Assembly: GCA_019636495.1 (NCBI GenBank)
Contig: JAHBXL010000002.1
Coordinates: forward strand, 124,001-188,000
Reading direction: 5' to 3'
From: Phycisphaeraceae bacterium
GTDB lineage: Bacteria > Planctomycetota > Phycisphaerae > Phycisphaerales > UBA1924
Length of the DNA: 64,000 nt
Shown here: piece by piece, positions 16,242 to 23,676 of the stretch
How positions within the stretch are numbered: position 1 is the stretch's first letter
Layout of the letters: each line of letters opens with the position of its first letter
Position numbers and translations under genes: made by a program
Notes under the pieces: generated by a model
The model's input: the letters and a program-made list of their open reading frames with translations, nothing else
The model's database searches: none
Told to the model about the DNA's origin: nothing

Positions 16242-17063
16242 TCATGGCCGCAGGTGCGAGACGAGAAACTCGGTCTGCAGGTTCTTGGCATCGTTGCCGA
16301 ACCGGCCGAAACCCGCGTGCTCCTGCGGCGCGCCGGTCTCGGGCCAGGTGTGCGGCACGATCATCGCTTCATCTGCGCCTTGCACGCGATAGTGCACGCG
16401 CAGCGATTCCACGAACCGCCGCTGGGTCTCGAACGGCACGATTGCATCCGCCTCCGAATGCAGCACAAGCAACGGGATCGGCCGCCACGAGGCGAGGTGC
16501 TGCATCGGATCGAGCCGCGCCACGCGCGACGGGTCGTGCCTCACCGGCCACGTCGCGGCGGCATCCCGCTCGCGCGAGAGATACAGCCCCGCCAGGTCGC
16601 CCGTCGTCCCCTCCACCGCGGCGCACACGAACGGGTGCGGGTCGCACAACCGCCGTAGCGTGACCATCCCGCCCGCCGACATCCCGCCGATCGCCATACG
16701 AGCAAGATCGAACGCGCCTGCAAACTCCGCCGCGCCCAGCGCATCGACCACTTGATCGACCTCCGGGATCGCCGCATCGAGAAGATCAAGCGTCTTCTTC
16801 GGTGAGTGAAAGTCCACATCCAGCCGCTCGCCGTGTCCCGGCAGATCGATCGCGCACGTCGCGATGCCGGCCTTCAGCCAGCGCACATAGCGGCCCGCGT
16901 CCAGTTCCTTGTGCACGGTCCGGCCGTGCAGCCAGATGCACACCGGCGCGGGCCGCTCCCAATCGGGGTGAGCCAGCAGCGCAGGCACCCGCGTGGGGCC
17001 AAGCCTGACCCGGCGGGCCTTGGGTTCCAGCGAGGCGGGCAGTCTGGCGAAGCGTTCGATCAC
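16242..17063 (-). CDS. alpha/beta hydrolase (dienelactone-hydrolase/acetyl-xylan-esterase-like)
   Basis: 273 residues. The fold is shown by PVCIWLHGRTVHKE (oxyanion region), IDLPGHGERLDVDF, the nucleophile elbow GGMSAGGM (Ser), VLHSEADAIVPFETQRR (Asp) and a C-terminal His region FLVSHLRP or IVPHTWPE. It probably hydrolyses an ester; the substrate is unknown. The GTG start at 17061-17063 overlaps the stop of the upstream pyrophosphorylase gene by 4 bp (GTGA), so the pair is coupled. A longer frame exists but overlaps the upstream gene and is rejected. Confidence 0.82.
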   Translation of the reverse strand: MIERFARLPASLEPKARRVRLGPTRVPALLAHPDWERPAPVCIWLHGRTVHKELDAGRYVRWLKAGIATCAIDLPGHGERLDVDFHSPKKTLDLLDAAIPEVDQVVDALGAAEFAGAFDLARMAIGGMSAGGMVTLRRLCDPHPFVCAAVEGTTGDLAGLYLSRERDAAATWPVRHDPSRVARLDPMQHLASWRPIPLLVLHSEADAIVPFETQRRFVESLRVHYRVQGADEAMIVPHTWPETGAPQEHAGFGRFGNDAKNLQTEFLVSHLRP

Positions 17064-18541
17064 AGAGCCAGCCTCTGCCCGCGTTCGATCGCCCGCGGGA
17101 GTTTTCCGGCCGCCTTCAACTCCTCGCGCGTGCTCGCCGTCCGCGCGGAGATCTCCAGCACGCAGTCGGGCCTTCCCTGCGCACCCCGCGGCACCGCGAC
17201 GCCGCACCACTCCAGCCAGCGCGCAGCGCGCTCGGTCTGAATCTCGCGAGAAGATTGCGGGCTGTCCTGCCCCTCCGCGTTCTTGATGGGCGCAAACTCC
17301 TCGATGCGATCGGTCTCCAGCACCACCGATTGCTCGCACAGCGGCAGCGCATCAAACACGAACCGCTCGAGTTTCACGCCGTTGTTCGCCGCGGGCTTCA
17401 TCAACTCGCCCGTGCCGCAATCGATGCACGGGATCTTCTTCTCCGCCCGGTGCCACGGCAGTTCGAATGCCGCATCGGTGTTCAGTTTCTCGACAAACTC
17501 GCGCCCCAGCACGTGCACCGCGATCGACCCCGCGAGGAACCGCAGGCGGCCATCGGGCAGCCTCTCGCGCTGCATCTCCATCGGCAGGTCGGAGTACTCG
17601 ACGATCTCCACGCGGCCTTTGCGCGGGCCCGCCCCGTGCGCACAAAACAAGCCGAGTTTCTCCTCGGCGTACGCCTTGGGGATCATCTTGCTCGACATCT
17701 CCGCCGATGAGGGCGCGCCCGGGCCGCCCGCCCCGGCATGCAGCCCCAGGAACACCGGATCGAGCAGGTTCACCGTCGGGTTGTCCACCTGAAAATAGGA
17801 AATCGCCGTCACGCCACGCTGCTTCATGTCGTCGAGCGAGCCCGAGGCGTGCAGCGCGCGGAGCGAGCCGCCGTGCCCATCCGGGTTCGTCGCGATCTCA
17901 CCCTTGCCGCACATCAGCACCTTCCCCGTCGAGAGGTCCATCGATGGCATCACGCCCTGCATGAAGAAGTTCACGCTCCCTCGCGGCAAGCCGAAGAAGT
18001 GATGCGCTGCGAAGAACTCCAGCGTCGCATCGTGGTTCAGCGGGCTGGTCATGATGTACCACGGCACGTGCACGCCGTAGCGGTCATAGGCCCCGAGGAT
18101 CGCATCGGCGAACATCGCAAACAGCGGTTTGCCCGTCACCGCGCCCGCCGGATAGCACCCCTTCGGCCCCTCATACCCCAGCCGCGAGCCCTGCCCGCCC
18201 GCCACCACGAACGCCGCGACCTGCCCCGCGCGCAGCATCTCTTCCCCCTTCGCTTTCGCCGCGATGCGATTCCATGGGCGGACCGCCGCGTCCGGATCGA
18301 CCGGCAGATACGGCGCGGGCTGCACATCCGGCGGCAGCGCGAACACCGGCTTGTTGCGGACATACTGCTCAATCAGCCGCGGCATGGCCGCCCAGTCGAT
18401 CGACTCGACCTGGTTGGTCAGCGCATCGCGCTGAGACTGCGTGAGCGCGTTCCAGAAGTTGAGCATGTGGGCCTGCCCCACCGCGTCGAGCCCGCTGACC
18501 AGTTGCGAATGCGGGGAGGTGAGACGTGCGGGCGTAGACAT
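17060..18541 (-). CDS. UDPGP-family UDP-sugar pyrophosphorylase (UDP-GlcNAc/UDP-GalNAc type)
   Basis: 493 residues. The nucleotidyltransferase signature FVVAGGQGSRLGYEGPKG and the later GHGGSLRAL, YFQVDNPTVNLLDPVFLG and GLFC motifs place it in the eukaryote-like UDPGP family, which makes UDP-sugars from UTP and sugar 1-phosphate. The long form with FNALPLCE-like FVFDALPLCEQSVVLE resembles UDP-N-acetylglucosamine pyrophosphorylase. The start is ATG 18541 or, three codons earlier, 18550; neither has a good ribosome binding site. A TAAACT at about 18590 on the minus strand may be the -10 box. Upstream partner of the coupled hydrolase. Confidence 0.85.
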   Translation of the reverse strand: MSTPARLTSPHSQLVSGLDAVGQAHMLNFWNALTQSQRDALTNQVESIDWAAMPRLIEQYVRNKPVFALPPDVQPAPYLPVDPDAAVRPWNRIAAKAKGEEMLRAGQVAAFVVAGGQGSRLGYEGPKGCYPAGAVTGKPLFAMFADAILGAYDRYGVHVPWYIMTSPLNHDATLEFFAAHHFFGLPRGSVNFFMQGVMPSMDLSTGKVLMCGKGEIATNPDGHGGSLRALHASGSLDDMKQRGVTAISYFQVDNPTVNLLDPVFLGLHAGAGGPGAPSSAEMSSKMIPKAYAEEKLGLFCAHGAGPRKGRVEIVEYSDLPMEMQRERLPDGRLRFLAGSIAVHVLGREFVEKLNTDAAFELPWHRAEKKIPCIDCGTGELMKPAANNGVKLERFVFDALPLCEQSVVLETDRIEEFAPIKNAEGQDSPQSSREIQTERAARWLEWCGVAVPRGAQGRPDCVLEISARTASTREELKAAGKLPRAIERGQRLAL

Positions 18542-18591
18542 GGCGAACATCCGGCATGGAGTGCAAGAAAGGGGCCTTGGATCGAGCAAGT

Positions 18592-19209
18592 TTAGGCTTC
18601 GGCGTTGCGCAGACGCCGGCAGACGCGCGACCATCGCTGCCGCAATGCGGCCTCGCTCATCCCCATCGCCTGCGCAATCTCCCGGTTGGTCCGTGCGCGA
18701 AGATTCCAAAAGAGCAACTCGCGATCCTCGTTGTCGGCCAGGCTCATCAAGACCTGATGCAGCACTGCCGCGGCGTCGGCATCCGCCCCAGAGTTGGCTC
18801 GGCACAGCTCCTGCGACCCGTTGGCATCGACGCCAATCGCGACTTCGCGTCGCGCACGAGCGATTCGGCGCGAGACCACCGAGTCGGTCACGGCCAGGAT
18901 ATAGGCCCACAGTTCACGCTCGGAGCGCGGCCGGAGCAGCCCGCGCAAGAGAGCCAAGTCCAGCCGGCGCAGCGTCGAGCTTTCAATGTCGTCGGGGTCG
19001 ATCCAGGGAAGCCCCGCGGCACGGATTCGCCCCATCGCTCGTCGGCGGACTGCGGCCCGGTTCGCCAAGATGTACGCCGCGAACTCCGGACGGCGGGGGC
19101 GGTCCGCTGTGAATGGATAGTCAATGGCGGCGCCAGCATCGGCAAGCCGACCCGCGCACGAGACTACTTGAGGAGATTCGTGCTGGCATGTCACAAAATG
19201 ATTCGACAT
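18592..19209 (-). CDS. sigma-70 family (ECF-like) RNA polymerase sigma factor
   Basis: 205 residues. A region-2-like segment (RRRAMGRIRAAGLPWIDPDDIESSTLRRL) is followed by a C-terminal helix-turn-helix NREIAQAMGMSEAALRQRWSRVCRRLR, the region 4 promoter -35 reader. The order and spacing fit an extracytoplasmic-function sigma factor, although region 2 is divergent. The ATG at 19207-19209 is preferred over 19218 because TATTAT ends exactly 7 nt before it. No anti-sigma gene is adjacent. It is divergent from a secreted protein at 19331, which is a natural candidate target. Confidence 0.78.
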   Translation of the reverse strand: MSNHFVTCQHESPQVVSCAGRLADAGAAIDYPFTADRPRRPEFAAYILANRAAVRRRAMGRIRAAGLPWIDPDDIESSTLRRLDLALLRGLLRPRSERELWAYILAVTDSVVSRRIARARREVAIGVDANGSQELCRANSGADADAAAVLHQVLMSLADNEDRELLFWNLRARTNREIAQAMGMSEAALRQRWSRVCRRLRNAEA

Positions 19210-19216
19210 CGGATAC

Positions 19217-19222
19217 ATAATA
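19217..19222 (-). promoter_or_regulatory. -10 element of leaderless sigma factor transcript
   Basis: TATTAT (19222 to 19217, minus strand) ends 7 nt before the ATG at 19209. It lies in the 121-bp divergent region with the secreted-protein gene. Confidence 0.5.
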
Positions 19223-19330
19223 CGACGGGTTCGCCATTCCGGCGGCCTAGATGCAAGTGCGTGAGCGGGCTGCTCAATCAGCGGCTTTCGCCCAGTAGGT
19301 ATTCTATCAACACTCGGAGTCTGCAGCACC

Positions 19331-20269
19331 ATGAAAATGATCAATCTCGCGATCGCCCTTGCCGGATGCATTGCTCTGGCGACGCCAAGTCTCGCGACAT
19401 CTTTCCCTGAGGCCAAGCCGGGTGATCGCACAGAGGCCAACGCTCAGGCCTTTGCCTTCGCCGAGGCGCATTTCTGGGATGTTGTGATTGCTACGCCTGC
19501 GCCCGCTTCGGTCGCTATCGCAACCCGAATCATGGATGGCCTCTTGGTCGATACTGGCGATGTCGCCGCCAACTTTGATCTGCAGCAGATCATGGTGCAA
19601 CAGGCACTCTACGTTGCAGCCGCCGCCGCCCCGCAGATCAAGGCCGAGATCAACGCCATCGTCAGGCCTGTCCTGCTCGACTACTGGCAACAGCACACGG
19701 TTGTAACCGATCCAGCGACCCAGACCGCGTTGGCCGTTCACTTCGCGGAGCTGGCACAAGCGCTCCTCCGGGTGAGTTCGGCCAATGACTCCGAGGTCGC
19801 GAGCGCCGTCGGAGAGATCTGGAAGGCTTACGCCGGCTCACATCCACTCGCAGACTCGACCAAGCTCGAGAAATTCTTCTCAAAGGTTGTCACTCGCGAC
19901 GAGTACATCGAGTTTCTCGACAGCACGCTCGCCGTGCTGAATGGCCAAGGCACATCGACAATGGCAGTGATCTGCGAGACCAGCGACTTCGGCGACGGGC
20001 TTGTCGTTCTTGAGAAATTTGTGGCGGAGTCGGCGGAGACGCCATACACGGCCACGCTGGTCGAGACCGGGATCGAGGACACGGACTCTCCAGCGGTAGC
20101 CGCCGTCGTGGCTGGTGGATGCATGTCGCAGTGCATGAACGGGACGCCGCCCTGTGGTAGCCATAAGTACTGGATCCAGCGGTTCCTTTGCCGGCAAGGC
20201 TGCGCTCTCCTCTGTGCGGCCGCCGCCGTCATCGAGAATCTCGACGGTGGCATCCCGGCGTTTCAATAG
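19331..20269 (+). CDS. secreted protein of unknown function with Cys-rich C-terminus
   Basis: 312 residues with a clear signal peptide (MKMINLAIALAGCIALATPSLAT). The body is mostly helical and has few Cys. The last 55 residues hold six Cys in GGCMSQCMN, PPCGSH, FLCRQGCALLC, which suggests a small disulfide-bonded domain or a metal site. No known family is recognised. A GGAG box lies about 9 nt before the ATG and TATTCT at 19300-19305 may be its -10 box. G+C at third positions is lower than in neighbours. It is divergent from the sigma factor gene. Confidence 0.7.
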   Translation: MKMINLAIALAGCIALATPSLATSFPEAKPGDRTEANAQAFAFAEAHFWDVVIATPAPASVAIATRIMDGLLVDTGDVAANFDLQQIMVQQALYVAAAAAPQIKAEINAIVRPVLLDYWQQHTVVTDPATQTALAVHFAELAQALLRVSSANDSEVASAVGEIWKAYAGSHPLADSTKLEKFFSKVVTRDEYIEFLDSTLAVLNGQGTSTMAVICETSDFGDGLVVLEKFVAESAETPYTATLVETGIEDTDSPAVAAVVAGGCMSQCMNGTPPCGSHKYWIQRFLCRQGCALLCAAAAVIENLDGGIPAFQ

Positions 20270-20337
20270 TCCGGCGTGGGTGCCGGAGCCCCCCCCGGGC
20301 CACCGGCCATTGACCAGTGCCACGTGCGTGTTAGCCG

Positions 20338-21033
20338 TTGCGTACGCTCAGGTCGCTCGAGACACTGTGCTCGCCGTGGTCATGTGAGGCGTTGCCATTG
20401 GCAGTCGGCAAACGAATCAAATGGGAACCGGCGACCTTGATGGCCCTTGTGCTGGGCCTCGGGCTTTGGCTCGCCTTTGACGCCACGACGAATGACCGCT
20501 TTCCTCTTGAGGGCGATGCGATCGTGACTCCGATACGCATCGGCGACGAGAAGGGGGTCGTCGAGGCTTTCCAGATCCCCTGTACTTCCTCCGACGGTTG
20601 GCGATTCCGGCTCTGGTTCCGCAACGACTCCAGATCTCCTCCGGCGCTGACAACGGACCAGGCCGAGTCACTCCTCAGCGCCCGCGTCGTGCGCCAGTGC
20701 ATTGAGGGCCGACGCCCAGTCTATCGCTGGCTCAACATCACCTCGTGGGTCGGCTTCGTGTGGGTTTGCGTGGGCTTCGCGGGCCAGCTCTTGTTCTCCG
20801 GTCGCATGATCCTGCAGTGGATCACCAGCGAGCGCAGCAGGCGCAGCGTGATCTCTGAGAGCTTCTGGTGGTTCAGCCTCGCTGGCGGCGTCACGCTGTT
20901 TGCCTACTTCATTTGGCGTCAGGATCCGGTGCCGATGCTCGGCCAGGCCGCGGGCATCGTTATCTATGCTCGCAACATCCGGCTGCTCCGCAAGCACGCG
21001 CGGAGGACGCGGATTGCCGTGACCGCGAGTTGA
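20338..21033 (+). CDS. LAB_N (lipid-A-disaccharide synthase N-terminal domain) membrane protein
   Basis: Up to 231 residues; the start is uncertain. TTG 20338 is the longest option and ATG 20440 is the first ATG, but the peptide VGKRIKWEPATL just before it looks coding. There is one N-terminal helix (LVLGLGLWLAFDA), an extracytoplasmic segment, and a C-terminal LAB_N module with VGFAGQLLFSGRMILQWITSERSRRSVIS, FWWFSLAGG and RQDPVPMLGQAAGIVIYARNI. This module is found in small membrane proteins near lipid glycosyltransferases; its role is not settled. It is followed by rpe after 29 bp. Confidence 0.75.
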   Translation: MRTLRSLETLCSPWSCEALPLAVGKRIKWEPATLMALVLGLGLWLAFDATTNDRFPLEGDAIVTPIRIGDEKGVVEAFQIPCTSSDGWRFRLWFRNDSRSPPALTTDQAESLLSARVVRQCIEGRRPVYRWLNITSWVGFVWVCVGFAGQLLFSGRMILQWITSERSRRSVISESFWWFSLAGGVTLFAYFIWRQDPVPMLGQAAGIVIYARNIRLLRKHARRTRIAVTAS

Positions 21034-21049
21034 CCCGCGCATCCGGCGG

Positions 21050-21055
21050 TACCAT
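21050..21055 (+). promoter_or_regulatory. -10 element of leaderless rpe transcript
   Basis: TACCAT ends 7 nt before the rpe ATG at 21063 and there is no ribosome binding site. Confidence 0.5.
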
Positions 21056-21062
21056 TTGTCCG

Positions 21063-21779
21063 ATGCGCAACCTCTTCACCAACCCGCGCCGCCTTCCGCT
21101 CGTCGCCCCTTCGATTCTCTCGGCCGACTTCGCCCACATGGGTGAGGAGTGCGCTTCGGTCCTCAGCCCGGTGGCGGGCGGCGAGGCCGTGGTCGATGAG
21201 GGCGCGGCCGACCTCCTCCACCTCGACGTCATGGATGGCCACTTCGTCCCCAACCTCACCATGGGGCCCGACATGTGCCGCGGACTGCGGCGGGCGTTTC
21301 CCAGCGCGTTCCTCGATGTCCACCTCATGGTCACCGACCCGTGGCCCCACGCCCAGGCGTTTGTCGCGGCGGGCGCCAGCCACATCACCTTCCATGTCGA
21401 AGCCGTTCCCGAAGAGCGTCTGGGCGAGGTCGCCGCCGGCATCCGCGAACTGGGCGCGAGCGTCGGTCTGGCCATCAACCCCCCTACCACGGTCGATCAC
21501 GCTTTGGACCACTTGGAGGCGTTCGACCTGTTCCTGGTCATGTCCGTCAATCCCGGTTTCTCCGGGCAGGCGTTCATGCCCGAAGTGCTGAAGAAGACCC
21601 GCGTCTTGGCGGACGAAGTTCTCCCGACACAGCGCATCCAGATGGATGGCGGGATCAGCCCGGCCAACATCCGGCTGGTTCTCGATGCAGGATGCGACGT
21701 TGTTGTGGCCGCATCGGCGGTTTTCGGACGCCCTGCGGCGGAGCGACCTGGTCTCATCCGTGCGTTACGCGGGCGGTAA
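21063..21779 (+). CDS. rpe: ribulose-phosphate 3-epimerase
   Basis: 238 residues. The enzyme interconverts ribulose 5-phosphate and xylulose 5-phosphate in the pentose phosphate pathway. Active-site motifs are intact: APSILSADFAHM, LHLDVMDGHFVPNLTMGP, LDVHLMV, VMSVNPGFSGQAF and QMDGGI. A short insert (about 12 residues, SVLSPVAGGEAVV) follows the first helix. The ATG at 21063 is supported by the TACCAT element. No heptose or pentose pathway neighbour is adjacent. Confidence 0.95.
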   Translation: MRNLFTNPRRLPLVAPSILSADFAHMGEECASVLSPVAGGEAVVDEGAADLLHLDVMDGHFVPNLTMGPDMCRGLRRAFPSAFLDVHLMVTDPWPHAQAFVAAGASHITFHVEAVPEERLGEVAAGIRELGASVGLAINPPTTVDHALDHLEAFDLFLVMSVNPGFSGQAFMPEVLKKTRVLADEVLPTQRIQMDGGISPANIRLVLDAGCDVVVAASAVFGRPAAERPGLIRALRGR

Positions 21780-21922
21780 AATGGCTCATTTTGGCCACAT
21801 TTTCGTCGCAGATGCGCAACTTTTTCGCCTATTCCGGGGATAGAGCAACGATCTTGGCGGGCTATCGGACCGTATACCTGTTGTCCACCGATTGGACAGA
21901 CCGATCAGCCTTGATAGACTGC

Positions 21923-22030
21923 CCGTCTGCCTGCACGTCCGGGGAACCCAAAGCCCGGCAGGCGGAACAAGACGGTGCAGGTCCCGGCGAACAACGGCCG
22001 GGCACCCGGTCCGTCGAGCGACGGTACGGG
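21923..22030 (+). ncRNA. strongly foldable intergenic RNA, possible leader or small RNA
   Basis: The gap between rpe and the next gene contains nested helices. CCGTCT (21923-21928) pairs with AGACGG (21970-21975). Inside it GCCTG (21929) pairs with CAGGC (21959) and CCGGG (21939) with CCCGG (21954), with loop GAACCCAAAG. Then come CCCGGC (21983)/GCCGGG (21997) with an 8-nt loop and CCGTC (22011)/GACGG (22020) with a GAGC tetraloop, flanked by CCCG/CGGG. An inverted repeat TGTCCA-ccgat-TGGACA lies just upstream (21882-21898). TGGACA-16 nt-TAGACT (21893-21920) resembles a promoter but would start transcription inside the first helix. I recognise no known riboswitch family. Confidence 0.35.
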
Positions 22031-22052
22031 GATGGGGAGCCGAGCCGACACC

Positions 22053-22691
22053 ATGGCCAAGGATGCGGGGATTCGGTTGCTGCTGGTTCGTTCAGGCCCG
22101 ACTGCGTGGGACGCGGGCGGGCGCCTCCAAGGGGCGGCGGATCTTCCATTGAGCGAGACAGGCCGAGCCGAGACCGAGACATTTGTCCGATCGCTGGGAC
22201 GAGTGACACTGGCGACGGTCTACTGCGCGCCGGACGAGGCGTCGATTGAAACCAGCAGACTCCTCGCGGGGCTGGGCCGGCGGCTGGCATCGCGGGTGCA
22301 AGCCCTGCCGGAACTCGCCGACCCCCATGCGGGCCTATGGGAGGGCCTGCGGCAGGACGAACTTGAGGACCGGTATCCGCGGGCGTGGGGGCAGTTTGTT
22401 GAGGATGCCTGCTGCGTAACCCCGCCCGAGGGCGAGACCGTGGACTCCCTGCACGCTCGGATGATGCCGGTTCTGGCCCGGGCGATTGCCAAAGCCCGTG
22501 CCGGGAGCAGGGTGTGCATCGTTGTGCGGCCGCTGGCACTCGGAGTGCTTCGCTGCCGGTTGAATGGGCTGCCGATCACCGAGGCCTGGCGACAGTCCGG
22601 CCCGGCCTCCGCGCCCGAGTGGTACGACGTTGACAAGAACGATCCCCGCCTGAGCACCATCGAGCAGGCTCCGGCGGCGACCGCGGCCTGA
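22053..22691 (+). CDS. histidine-phosphatase superfamily protein, catalytically degenerate
   Basis: 212 residues with the phosphoglycerate-mutase-like fold: LLLVRSGPTAWDAGGRLQG, DLPLSETGRAE and GLWEGLRQDELEDRYP match family strands. The catalytic RHG motif is RSG (Arg13-Ser14-Gly15), so the phospho-accepting His is Ser. The second conserved His in the VVSHG strand is replaced (VVRPL, Pro160), and the mid-chain Arg of SPLxRA is missing (CAPDEAS). It is therefore a likely pseudophosphatase with a binding or regulatory role. ATG 22053 is chosen; longer frames run through the folded RNA region. It is 70 bp upstream of accD. Confidence 0.8.
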   Translation: MAKDAGIRLLLVRSGPTAWDAGGRLQGAADLPLSETGRAETETFVRSLGRVTLATVYCAPDEASIETSRLLAGLGRRLASRVQALPELADPHAGLWEGLRQDELEDRYPRAWGQFVEDACCVTPPEGETVDSLHARMMPVLARAIAKARAGSRVCIVVRPLALGVLRCRLNGLPITEAWRQSGPASAPEWYDVDKNDPRLSTIEQAPAATAA

Positions 22692-22761
22692 ACGGGCCGG
22701 GACGAGTAGCGGCTTTGTGCCTGTCGCCGGCCGCGGCGGTTCTACCAAGGAACGGTTGCAC

Positions 22762-23610
22762 ATGACACAAGCCCCCGCGAAGTCCTGGACCGAGTTGAAG
22801 GCGCAGACGCCAAGAAAGAACTCGATCCCCGAAGGACTGTGGCTGCGCTGCCCCGGCTGCGGGCAGATGATCTACCGCAAACAGATGGAGGCGAACCTCC
22901 ACGTCTGCCCGGAGTGCCAGCACCACTACCGCATCGGCGCTGTCGAGCGCGTCCGCCAACTGGCCGACCCCGGTTCGTTTGAGCCGATGTTCACCGGTCT
23001 GTCACCGACAGACCCGCTGGCGTTCCGCGATCTCAAGTCCTACACCGACCGTCTTCTGGCCGAGCAGATCAAGACCGGCCAGGTGGATGCGGTGGTCGCG
23101 GGCACCGCGTTCGTCAAGGGTCGTGCCGCGATGCTGTGCGTGCTCGATCTGTCGTTCATGATGGGCTCGATGGGCAGCGTTGTCGGCGAGGCCGTGACGC
23201 GCTCGATCGAGACCGCGACCGAGCGCAACCTGCCGCTGGTGATCGTGAGCGGCTCGGGCGGCGCACGCATGCAGGAGGCGGGCCTCTCGCTTATGCAGAT
23301 GGCCAAGACCTCCGCCGCGCTGGGACGGCTCGATGATGCGGGCGGTCTGTTCATCAGCGTCCTCACCGACCCGACGACCGGCGGCGTGACTGCGAGTTTT
23401 GCGATGCTGGGCGATGTGATCTTTGCCGAGCCCAAGGCGCTCATCGGGTTCGCCGGGCCGCGCGTCATCCAGCAGACCATCCGCCAGGAACTGCCCGAGG
23501 GCTTTCAGCGGGCCGAGTACCTGATGCAGTCCGGCATGGTCGATCGCGTCGTGCCTCGCGCTGAACTCCGCAGCGAGATCGCCCGCGTGGTCGATTACTC
23601 CGGGCGCTGA
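22762..23610 (+). CDS. accD: acetyl-CoA carboxylase carboxyltransferase subunit beta
   Basis: 282 residues. With AccA it transfers the carboxyl group from biotin to acetyl-CoA, giving malonyl-CoA for fatty acid synthesis. The N-terminal zinc ribbon is complete (CPGCGQMIYRKQ ... CPECQHHY), followed by the crotonase-like core with DLSFMMGSMGSVVGEA, VSGSGGARMQEAGLSLMQMAK, DPTTGGVTASFAMLGD and the oxyanion-type GFAGPRVI. AAGGA lies about 11 nt before the ATG. accA is not in the window. Confidence 0.96.
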   Translation: MTQAPAKSWTELKAQTPRKNSIPEGLWLRCPGCGQMIYRKQMEANLHVCPECQHHYRIGAVERVRQLADPGSFEPMFTGLSPTDPLAFRDLKSYTDRLLAEQIKTGQVDAVVAGTAFVKGRAAMLCVLDLSFMMGSMGSVVGEAVTRSIETATERNLPLVIVSGSGGARMQEAGLSLMQMAKTSAALGRLDDAGGLFISVLTDPTTGGVTASFAMLGDVIFAEPKALIGFAGPRVIQQTIRQELPEGFQRAEYLMQSGMVDRVVPRAELRSEIARVVDYSGR

Positions 23611-23663
23611 CCGACCACCCATCATGCGGCGCGGCGAACCGAACGCCGCCGTCTCGAATCCCG

Positions 23664-23669
23664 TAGACT
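23664..23669 (+). promoter_or_regulatory. -10 element of leaderless lnt transcript
   Basis: TAGACT ends 7 nt before the lnt ATG at 23677, without a ribosome binding site between. Confidence 0.45.
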
Positions 23670-23676
23670 GCTGTCA

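Noticed and set aside
21915-21920. TAGACT as the -10 box of the pseudophosphatase gene
   Set aside because: Transcription would start inside the first predicted RNA helix; kept only as a possibility in the RNA entry.
21975-22052. N-terminal extension of the histidine-phosphatase-like protein to a GTG at 21975
   Set aside because: It runs through the folded RNA region, has no ribosome binding site and adds a low-complexity peptide before the conserved fold.
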